Shown: one piece after another, positions 33,472 to 39,674 of the stretch
How the letters are laid out: every line of letters starts with the position of its first letter
Numbering within the stretch: the stretch's first letter is position 1
Source of the DNA: CAYNLK01 sp964398055
GTDB taxonomy: Bacteria; Chloroflexota; Anaerolineae; 4572-78; J111
Assembly (NCBI GenBank): GCA_964398055.1
Contig: CAYNLK010000049.1
Location: 1-43,455, forward strand
Direction: 5' to 3'
DNA length: 43,455 nt
The notes under the pieces: generated by a model
Database searches by the model: none
Told to the model about the DNA's origin: nothing
Seen by the model: the letters and a program-made list of their open reading frames with translations, nothing else
Made by a program: the position numbers and the translations under genes

Positions 33472-35541
33472 TTACTCGATGTTGGTCCCAAACTGGGTAT
33501 TCAGCCAATTGACCGCGTCAGCCTGCGGCATCGTCCAGTAGGAGATGTTGTAGGCCTTATAGAAATGTTCCTTCGCCGGCTGCGAGATCTGGGGCTCCTT
33601 GCCGGAGGCCACGTCCATGATCAGGTCAATCCGGCCCTGGGCGGTCTCAACCGGCGGCAGCCCCATCGACAACTTCAGCGAGCTGTTCGGATCGTAGACC
33701 TGCTTCATCTCGACTTCGTCGAAGTCGACGCTGCAGACAATCTCGGTCAGCGGCTTGCCGTTGTCCATCTTACCGCGGCCGGCCTGGATCAGGCCCGCCA
33801 TCGTCCCGACGGTCAGGTTGGAGGCTTCCGAGTAGATCAGGTTGACCTCCGGGTGCTGGGTCACCAGGTCCAGGATGATCTGCTTGGCCGCATCAGGGCC
33901 CTTGCTGGCATCCAGGCAGCCCAGGTCGGTGGCGGTCGGATCGACCGACAGGACGCCCTGCACGAACGGATCGGTCCGGCCCGATTTCACTTCGGTGTGG
34001 TTCGGCCAGCCCAATTGGACCATCACAATCGGCTTGTCAGGGTGGGCCGCTTTCCACTGCGTGGCCATCTCCGCGCCCATCGCAAAGGACACGCCGGCCT
34101 CGTCGCTGCGGGCCACCGGAATGCCGGTGTCGGCCAGCGGGCTGAAGAACGAGGTCATGATGATGCCCTTGTCAACGGCCTCAAGCACACCCGGTTTGGC
34201 CGCTTCGGCGTCCCAGATGTGCAACGTGGCTGCATCCATACCCTGGGCCACCACTTGATCGACGTTCTGGGTCATCACCGCCGAGTCGGATTTGCCGTCG
34301 AACGCGAACACCTCAGCGCCGTACTTCTCTTTGGCGTACTTCTTGGCTTCGGTGAACTGCGCCTGGTGGAACACGTTCGACAGGTCTGATACAAAGAAGG
34401 CAATCTTCAGAGGTTTTCCCGCGACCGCAGCCGGCGCTTCAGCCGCCGGCGCCGGGATGTTGGTCCCGAACTGGCTGTTCAGCCAATTGACCGCCTCGGC
34501 TTCCGGCATCGTCCAGTAGGAGATGTTGTAGGCTTTGTAGAAGTGCTCCTTGGCCGGCTGCGAAATCTGGGGCTCCTTGCCAGACTTGACGTCCATAATC
34601 AGGTCAATCCGGCCCTGGGCGGTCTCAACCGGCGGCAGCCCCATCGACAACTTCAGCGAGCTGTTCGGATCGTAGACCTGCTTCATCTCGACTTCGTCGA
34701 AGTCGACGCTGCAGACAATCTCGGTCAGCGGCTTGCCGTTGTCCATCTTACCGCGGCCGGCCTGGATCAGGCCCGCCATCGTCCCGACGGTCAGGTTGGA
34801 GGCTTCCGAGTAGATCAGGTTGACCTCCGGGTGCTGGGTCACCAGGTCCAGGATGATCTGCTTGGCCGCATCAGGGCCCTTGCTGGCATCCAGGCAGCCC
34901 AGGTCGGTGGCGGTCGGATCGACCGACAGGACGCCCTGCACGAACGGATCGGTCCGGCCCGATTTCACTTCGGTGTGGTTCGGCCAGCCCAATTGGACCA
35001 TCACAATCGGCTTGTCAGGGTGGGCCGCTTTCCACTGCGTGGCCATCTCCGCGCCCATCGCAAAGGACACGCCGGCCTCGTCGCTGCGGGCCACCGGAAT
35101 GCCGGTGTCGGCCAGCGGGCTGAAGAACGAGGTCATGATGATGCCCTTGTCAACGGCCTCAAGCACACCCGGTTTGGCCGCTTCGGCGTCCCAGATGTGC
35201 AACGTGGCTGCATCCATACCCTGGGCCACCACTTGATCGACGTTCTGGGTCATCACCGCCGAGTCGGATTTGCCGTCGAACGCGAACACCTCAGCGCCGT
35301 ACTTCTCTTTGGCGTACTTCTTGGCTTCGGTGAACTGCGCCTGGTGGAACACGTTCGACAGGTCTGATACAAAGAAGGCAATCTTCATCGGCTTTTCTGC
35401 AGCCGGCGCTTCGGCTGCCGGAGCCTCGGCGGCTGGCGCTTCGGCCGGGGCGGGCTGAGATGGCGCAACCGGGGCGCAGGCAAAGAAAACCAGACTGGTG
35501 AGCGCCAGCACCGCCAATAGAACGAACAAATTCTTTTTCAT
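33472..35541 (-). CDS. Tandem-duplicated ribose-type (periplasmic_binding_4) lipoprotein
   Basis: This 689-residue lipoprotein has a signal ending LVFFACAPV (Cys22), an Ala/Pro/Glu linker (about 24-50) of APAAE units, and then two complete RbsB-like binding domains (about 50-370 and 376-689). Each begins with KIAFFVSDLSNVFHQAQF and ends with WLN(S/T)QFGTNI, and a short Ala/Pro linker joins them. Usual RbsB proteins have one domain of about 290-330 residues. The DNA of the two copies is offset by 978 bp and appears identical over about 33620-34409 against 34598-35387; the linkers and C-terminal ends differ. It should deliver sugar to the RbsA/RbsC proteins downstream. The ATG at 35541 has AAAAAGGAG. 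Confidence 0.92.
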   Translation of the reverse strand: MKKNLFVLLAVLALTSLVFFACAPVAPSQPAPAEAPAAEAPAAEAPAAEKPMKIAFFVSDLSNVFHQAQFTEAKKYAKEKYGAEVFAFDGKSDSAVMTQNVDQVVAQGMDAATLHIWDAEAAKPGVLEAVDKGIIMTSFFSPLADTGIPVARSDEAGVSFAMGAEMATQWKAAHPDKPIVMVQLGWPNHTEVKSGRTDPFVQGVLSVDPTATDLGCLDASKGPDAAKQIILDLVTQHPEVNLIYSEASNLTVGTMAGLIQAGRGKMDNGKPLTEIVCSVDFDEVEMKQVYDPNSSLKLSMGLPPVETAQGRIDLIMDVKSGKEPQISQPAKEHFYKAYNISYWTMPEAEAVNWLNSQFGTNIPAPAAEAPAAVAGKPLKIAFFVSDLSNVFHQAQFTEAKKYAKEKYGAEVFAFDGKSDSAVMTQNVDQVVAQGMDAATLHIWDAEAAKPGVLEAVDKGIIMTSFFSPLADTGIPVARSDEAGVSFAMGAEMATQWKAAHPDKPIVMVQLGWPNHTEVKSGRTDPFVQGVLSVDPTATDLGCLDASKGPDAAKQIILDLVTQHPEVNLIYSEASNLTVGTMAGLIQAGRGKMDNGKPLTEIVCSVDFDEVEMKQVYDPNSSLKLSMGLPPVETAQGRIDLIMDVASGKEPQISQPAKEHFYKAYNISYWTMPQADAVNWLNTQFGTNIE
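33620..34409. repeat. 790-bp direct repeat, copy A (inside the binding protein)
   Basis: This stretch appears base-for-base identical to 34598-35387 (offset 978 bp, in frame). The flanks on both sides diverge at several positions, which suggests either gene conversion of an older duplication or an assembly-sensitive repeat. Confidence 0.85.
34598..35387. repeat. 790-bp direct repeat, copy B (inside the binding protein)
   Basis: This is the second copy of the in-frame repeat; it encodes the N-terminal binding domain of the tandem lipoprotein. Synonymous sites are also unchanged relative to copy A, as far as can be read. Confidence 0.85.
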
Positions 35542-35650
35542 CTTAGTTTCTCCTTTTTAGAACTGTCTTGTTATCTATTCTTCGACTGGACAAAGTTCAA
35601 TGCCCATCTGAGCAGTTACCGTAGTTGATTATCTCTTCCGATCTATACAG

Positions 35651-35712
35651 CCTCCTTTCGTCTGGAGCTTCCTTAAAAAGAGAGCCGACGTTCCTCTCAG
35701 CGGTAAACCCCA
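35651..35712 (-). ncRNA. Conserved leader element, copy 2 (candidate structured RNA)
   Basis: On the minus strand this reads GTTTACCGCTGAGAGGAACG then TCGGCTCTC, AAGGAAGC and AGACGAAAGGAGG. It aligns with 29667-29727 with few changes and a 2-base indel in the A/G run. GAGAG...CTCTC pairing is kept. It ends 109 bases before the tandem binding-protein ATG and starts about 44 bases after the lactonase stop. Confidence 0.45.
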
Positions 35713-35755
35713 ATTCAATTGCTGATGCTCCTATCCACGACTACCCTAGCCGGGC

Positions 35756-36631
35756 TTAACCAATAAATTTCGGCTCAACCAGACCTTTGACATCGACTTG
35801 AATACAGAATAGGTCGCCGGCCAAAGGCTGGTTCTGGCGATCTGCCTCACTGAGACCGTACCAGGCAGAATTGATAAAAAGCACGTCCAACTGCTCACCG
35901 CCAAAGGCGCAGCGAGTCACGTTCTGAACCGGTAGGTGGATTTCACGCTCGATTCTGCCGGTGGGGTCGTAGCGGGTGACTTTCCAGCCACCCCAGTGGG
36001 CATTCCAAACAAAACCGTCACTATCAATGGTGATCCCATCGGGATAACCGGCTTCCTCCGGCACCAACGCAAAAATCCGGCGATTTTCAACTGCTCCGGT
36101 CGCCGGATCGTGGTCGTAGGCTAAAATCTTGCTATGGAACATGTCAACAAAATAGAGAGTTTTACCATCGGGACTTAAACCCAGCCCATTTGAGGTGGCA
36201 AAGCCGGTATCGAGCTGGTGGACCGAACCGTCCGGGTCCAGGCGGAAGAGGGAGCTGTCGGGGGCGTTTAGATCGGCGTCGTTGACGGTGCCGGCCCAAA
36301 AACGGCCCTGGCGATCAACCACGCCGTCGTTAAAACGGATGTTGGGCCGGTCGGCGACCGGATCGGTGATGAATTCATAAGCGCCCGTATGCCAATCCCA
36401 AAAAGCCAATCCGTTCTTGGCCGCGGTCACCCAGCCGCCGCTCGCTCTGAAACCAAAAGCAGTCATGGGGAAACCGGGGTGGCGAATTTCGTGTTGGCCG
36501 GTGGCCGGCTCATAACGATGAACGCGATTGCCCTCGATGTCAACCCAATACAGGGCTTGCTCGGCGGGGTCCCACAGGGGACATTCGCCTAATTCATCCT
36601 GTGCAGTCAAAATGTGCTCTACGTTGCTCAC
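35756..36631 (-). CDS. SMP-30/gluconolactonase-family lactonase
   Basis: This 291-residue six-bladed propeller enzyme opens a sugar-acid lactone. The metal-binding Glu is in LGECPLWDP near residue 16, the Asn and Asp ligands in RFNDGVVD, ATSNGLGLSPDG and YPDGITIDSDG. GRFWAGTVND is another family mark. The start is a GTG at 36631, nine bases after AGGAG; the upstream frame is repeat-derived. It follows the PanB-like gene by 118 bases and is probably the last gene of the BMC operon. A gulono- or similar lactone would feed the UlaD-like enzyme, but this is inference. Confidence 0.9.
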   Translation of the reverse strand: MSNVEHILTAQDELGECPLWDPAEQALYWVDIEGNRVHRYEPATGQHEIRHPGFPMTAFGFRASGGWVTAAKNGLAFWDWHTGAYEFITDPVADRPNIRFNDGVVDRQGRFWAGTVNDADLNAPDSSLFRLDPDGSVHQLDTGFATSNGLGLSPDGKTLYFVDMFHSKILAYDHDPATGAVENRRIFALVPEEAGYPDGITIDSDGFVWNAHWGGWKVTRYDPTGRIEREIHLPVQNVTRCAFGGEQLDVLFINSAWYGLSEADRQNQPLAGDLFCIQVDVKGLVEPKFIG

Positions 36632-36659
36632 GGGGTGATCTCCTTTGTTCACTGTCCCC

Positions 36660-36725
36660 ACTCCTGGTGGCAGGTTACAGGTGGCAAGTTGCAGCCAACC
36701 ACCCAGCCAACTGACTAACCCACCC
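36660..36725. repeat. Short-word repeat (GGTGGCAGGTT units)
   Basis: The gap between the PanB-like and lactonase genes contains TGGTGGCAGGTTACAGGTGG followed by a similar CAAGTTGCAG word and then CCAACCACCCAGCCAACTGA-type words. It is low-information intergenic DNA like other gaps here. Confidence 0.5.
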
Positions 36726-36749
36726 AAAGAGAAGGAGTAGGAGTAAGGG

Positions 36750-37607
36750 TTAAACTTTGAGTTGGCTCACCAATTTGTGGAGTTCGGACTCCTCGATTGG
36801 ATAACTATGCTCCGGTGTGGGATAGGCGCCACTTTCAACCTCTTGTCGAAAATCGGTCAGGGCCGTAATAATCGCCTGGGCAATGTCGGCGTAGACTTTG
36901 AGGAAACGGGGGGAAACACCTTTGAACAGCCCTAACATATCCTGGGTCACCAGGGCCTGGCCATCACAGTCAATGCCGGAGCCAATGCTGATCGTGGGGA
37001 TATCCAGACTGCGGGTAATGATCTCAGCCAGACGGGCCGGCAGACATTCCAGCACCAGGGCAAAAACGCCGCTGTTAGCCATTTCTACGGCATCGTTGAT
37101 CAGCTCGCGAGCCGAGTCGGCCTCACGGCCGGGCAGCTTGAAGATACCCGATTGGATGATCTTTTGCTTGGTAATGCCGATGTGACCCAGTACCGGGATA
37201 CCGGCGCCGACCATGGCCCGAATCAGCACCCCGGCCTGCCGCGTCCCTTCCACATGGACGCCATCGGCGCCGCCTTCCTTCATCAGCCGGGTGGCATTGT
37301 GGACGGCTTCGTCCAGGCCATTGTAAGAGCCAAAGGGCAACGTGGTCACCACCAAACAGTGCGGCGTCCCGTTGCGGACAGCGCGGGTATGGTAAATCAT
37401 CTCATCCATAGTGACGGAGACAGCCTCAGGCCGGCCGTTGCCAACGGTGCCGACGGCATCGCTGACCAGGACGATATCGACCCCGGCTTGCTCAATAAAC
37501 GAAGCCATCGGCGCGTCGTAAGCCGTCAACATGGTGATCTTCTGCCCCTGCTGCTTTTTTCTGAGCAGGGCAGTGGTAGTGACTTTACGCCGATTACTCA
37601 CGGACAT
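36750..37607 (-). CDS. PanB-like (ketopantoate hydroxymethyltransferase family) protein with altered active site
   Basis: This 285-residue member of the PanB fold (PEP mutase/isocitrate lyase superfamily) has LTAYDAPMASFIEQAGVDIVLVSDAVG, VTMDEMIYHTRAV, LMKEGGADGVHVEG, GHIGITKQKI, LVLECLPARLAEIITR and IGSGIDCDGQALVTQDMLGLF. Of the E. coli PanB active-site set, Asp45 (Asp50 here), Glu114 (Glu120) and Glu181 are kept, but Asp84 (metal) is Thr89, Ser46 is Ala51 and Lys112 is His118. No other pantothenate gene is near. The C-terminus adds IEESELHKLVSQLKV, which could form an amphipathic helix. It lies 4 bases after a BMC-H gene, so it is a likely BMC cargo with a changed aldol-type reaction. Confidence 0.85.
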   Translation of the reverse strand: MSVSNRRKVTTTALLRKKQQGQKITMLTAYDAPMASFIEQAGVDIVLVSDAVGTVGNGRPEAVSVTMDEMIYHTRAVRNGTPHCLVVTTLPFGSYNGLDEAVHNATRLMKEGGADGVHVEGTRQAGVLIRAMVGAGIPVLGHIGITKQKIIQSGIFKLPGREADSARELINDAVEMANSGVFALVLECLPARLAEIITRSLDIPTISIGSGIDCDGQALVTQDMLGLFKGVSPRFLKVYADIAQAIITALTDFRQEVESGAYPTPEHSYPIEESELHKLVSQLKV

Positions 37608-37611
37608 AACC

Positions 37612-37947
37612 CTACTCGACCGCAGCCGGAATGATCTGTTCGATGTTGAGATGGGGACTGGGCAAAATCCGCACCGAGATCACTTCCCCTATCCGCTGGG
37701 CAGCCTTGGCCCCGGCCTCGAGTGCCGTGCGCACTGCGCCCACATCTCCCCGCACCATCACTGTCATGTAACCCGCCCCAATGGCGCGACGGTGCAGCAG
37801 GGTGACGTTAGCCGCTTTGGCCATGGCATCGGCCGCCAGAATACAAGCCACCAGCCCCTTGGTCTCGATCATACCCAGAGCTCGCAGCGCCGGATCCAGC
37901 TCGCCCATTTCTGGGGTCACCGGTTGGTTATTGGTCACATCTGCCAT
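37612..37947 (-). CDS. BMC-H shell hexamer protein (with N-terminal extension)
   Basis: This 111-residue single-domain microcompartment shell protein has ALGMIETKGLVACILAADAMAKAA, then RRAIGAGYMTVMVRGDVGAVRTALEAGA, the classic hexamer face and pore region. It carries about 22 extra N-terminal residues (MADVTNNQPVTPEMGELDPA) before the usual start, absent from the other BMC-H here. The ATG at 37947 lies 3 bases after the BMC-P stop with AAAGGAATAA. It tiles the shell facets. Confidence 0.95.
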   Translation of the reverse strand: MADVTNNQPVTPEMGELDPALRALGMIETKGLVACILAADAMAKAANVTLLHRRAIGAGYMTVMVRGDVGAVRTALEAGAKAAQRIGEVISVRILPSPHLNIEQIIPAAVE

Positions 37948-37950
37948 AAC

Positions 37951-38241
37951 TTATTCCTTTCTAAACTCAGTAGCTTCTTGAACTTGCAGCGAGTCTAAAA
38001 TACCAACAATGGCGGCATCGACCGGGGAGGAATTATGGCCGGTCGCCAGCCGGGCCGAGCTACCCTGGCTGACAATGACCAGCTCACCCGCGCCGGCGTC
38101 CACCAGATCAACCGCCAGAAACGGCTCACCAAGACAGTTGCCCTGGGGGTCGGCCTGGCAGACCAGCAGCAATTTGGTTGTTTTCAACAGATCGTGCTTC
38201 AGAGTGGCCACAGCCGAGCCTACCACTTTGGCGATAATCAT
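37951..38241 (-). CDS. BMC-P shell pentamer protein (EutN/CcmL type)
   Basis: This 96-residue EutN/CcmL/PduN-family vertex protein has IIAKVVGSAVATLKHDLLKTTKLLLV at the start, PFLAVDLVDAGAGELVIVSQGSSAR in the middle, and PVDAAIVGILDSLQV at the end. These are the expected barrel strands and the closing helix. Pentamers cap the icosahedral vertices. The ATG at 38241 follows AAGGAGAGG. It is the only pentamer gene in the window. Confidence 0.95.
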   Translation of the reverse strand: MIIAKVVGSAVATLKHDLLKTTKLLLVCQADPQGNCLGEPFLAVDLVDAGAGELVIVSQGSSARLATGHNSSPVDAAIVGILDSLQVQEATEFRKE

Positions 38242-38254
38242 AGCCTACCTCTCC

Positions 38255-38662
38255 TTAACTTGAAGTGCCTTTGCCGCCCAGCCGCTTGACCAGGCCGACC
38301 AGTTGGTCTACCACCGGGTTGGCGTTGGGGGCAGCCGGATTCGAATTTGAAACGGCGCCAACCGGTTGAGATTGCGGCCCACTTAACGGGGCGTGTTGGC
38401 AGCCTTTCGGCTTACCTCTCAACCTAATCGGCGGCGTCGGGGCTGAAATTGGTCGGGAGACGGGCGTCGCCGGTGGTGGTGTTGGCGCTAATTGAGTCGA
38501 CGCCCCGACGGCACTGTGGGAACGGTTGATGATTGAAATACCCAACTGGTCGGCCAAGTGCCTGGCCAGATCGGTGAGCACAATATTATCGTTGATTACC
38601 AGCTCAGTTTTGCCCTGAGCGGCCAGATTCTCGATATCCTGGGCAGTCCAGAAATTTTTCAC
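38255..38662 (-). CDS. Small BMC-associated protein: EutQ-N-like domain plus encapsulation-peptide-like tail
   Basis: This 135-residue protein has three parts. Residues 1-45 (WTAQDIENLAAQGKTELVIN, ILTDLAR-like VLTDLARHLADQLGISII) resemble the N-terminal segment of EutQ and similar segments attached to BMC enzymes. Residues 46-114 are a Pro/Ser/Ala-rich, probably disordered linker. Residues 115-130 (NPVVDQLVGLVKRLGG) can form a short amphipathic helix, the hallmark of encapsulation peptides that bind the inner shell face. It has no enzyme domain, so it looks like an adaptor between shell and cargo. The start is GTG at 38662 with GAGGAGGAG. It sits between BMC-T and BMC-P. Confidence 0.8.
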   Translation of the reverse strand: MKNFWTAQDIENLAAQGKTELVINDNIVLTDLARHLADQLGISIINRSHSAVGASTQLAPTPPPATPVSRPISAPTPPIRLRGKPKGCQHAPLSGPQSQPVGAVSNSNPAAPNANPVVDQLVGLVKRLGGKGTSS

Positions 38663-38690
38663 GCCGCTGCTCCTCCTCGGCCGTTAAAGT

Positions 38691-39299
38691 TCAGCGGCCG
38701 CTCAAACTTTCAATCGCCTGAATGGCCGCATCACACCCCACTCTAACCTCAGATTCGGTTCCGGCGATGTACAACCGGCCAAAGCGTCCGGCCGGCTGGT
38801 AATGCACCAGGGTGATGTGAGCCGCTTTCTCGGCCTCATTGGCCGCCAGCATTACATAAGCCGCCGGCACCACCTCGAGGACGCACAGGGTTTGCCCCCG
38901 TAACAGCAAGCCGCCGCGACTGGCCTGGTTGACCAATTGGGCCTCGTAGGCGTCAACATCGGTCACCATCTTGACCGCCACCACCTCGGGTTTGATGCGG
39001 TCGGCTTCGGTCAGGCCAAAGCGAGCCAGGGCCTCTCGACCGGCCACCTGGACCGCTTCCTGAAAGAAACCGTGAATTTCCAGTGTGCCGTACTCCCGTT
39101 CCACCCGCAACAAGCCCGGGCGGACCTCGGTAGTTTTGAGGGCCGCATCCAGGACCTCATACACATCGCTGGCCGGGGCCAGTTCCATAAAGATCTCGGC
39201 CATGCCCTCCACGGGCACGTCACCTTGCAGCAAGATGCCGGTCAGCGCTGCATACTGAGGCTGCATCGAGTCGATCAGAATATAGGTTCGTAGTTCCAT
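38691..39299 (-). CDS. BMC-T shell trimer, permuted double-layer (CsoS1D-like) type
   Basis: This 202-residue tandem-domain shell protein has MELRTYILIDSMQPQYAALTG and VEREYGTLEIHGFFQEAVQ in domain 1, and EAQLVNQASRGGLLLRGQTL, CVLEVVPAAYVMLAANEAEKAA and GRFGRLYIAGTESEV in domain 2. These agree well with the stacked, gated-pore BMC-T of Haliangium ochraceum and with CsoS1D. Such trimers form large pores that can open and close and may pass cofactors or bulky sugars. The ATG at 39299 has a weak AAGGGACGAG box. It is the only BMC-T here. Confidence 0.94.
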   Translation of the reverse strand: MELRTYILIDSMQPQYAALTGILLQGDVPVEGMAEIFMELAPASDVYEVLDAALKTTEVRPGLLRVEREYGTLEIHGFFQEAVQVAGREALARFGLTEADRIKPEVVAVKMVTDVDAYEAQLVNQASRGGLLLRGQTLCVLEVVPAAYVMLAANEAEKAAHITLVHYQPAGRFGRLYIAGTESEVRVGCDAAIQAIESLSGR

Positions 39300-39325
39300 A
39301 AGGCTCGTCCCTTCAAATCGCCTGT

Positions 39326-39646
39326 TTAGTCAGCCAGGGCGCGGACGACCGCGGGCGGCCCCTGGTACAGTAGTTTTTCCACCGACCGGTGCGGGCGAGC
39401 GATCACGTAGGCGGTAACCAACTCACCGGCTCGTTTGGCCGCAGCCACGCCGGCATCCACCGCCGACTGGACCGCCCCAACTTCGCCCCGGACCATAATG
39501 GTGACATACCCCCCTCCAATTTCCTCCTGGCAGAGAAGTTGCACATAAGCCACCTTGCTCATAGCATCGGCCGCCTCGATTGAGGCGACCAGGCCCCTGG
39601 TTTCAACCATACCTAATGCAGTTGTCTGTAATTGAACTGTTGCCAT
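39326..39646 (-). CDS. BMC-H shell hexamer protein
   Basis: This 106-residue BMC-H has TALGMVETRGLVASIEAADAMSKVA, EEIGGGYVTIMVRGEVGAVQSAVDAGV and IARPHRSVEKLL. The pore-loop region reads EIGGGY, against AIGAGY in the second BMC-H, so the two hexamers may differ in pore chemistry. The start is the ATG at 39646 (GGAGGAATT upstream); a TTG at 39655 lies on the ribosome site and is rejected. It is the first shell gene after the UlaD-like fusion. Confidence 0.95.
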   Translation of the reverse strand: MATVQLQTTALGMVETRGLVASIEAADAMSKVAYVQLLCQEEIGGGYVTIMVRGEVGAVQSAVDAGVAAAKRAGELVTAYVIARPHRSVEKLLYQGPPAVVRALAD

Positions 39647-39674
39647 GAAGGTCAATTCCTCCGTATCTATTTAC

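Noticed and set aside
32575..34389. Long plus-strand open frame of 604 codons
   Set aside because: It runs antisense across the RbsA gene and the tandem binding protein, which have full motifs. Its composition (His, Gln, Leu, Arg rich) is that of a high-GC shadow, and it repeats as a shorter frame in the second copy of the duplication.
36750..37607. Ordinary pantothenate biosynthesis gene panB
   Set aside because: Three active-site positions differ and the gene is embedded in a shell operon with no other pantothenate gene.
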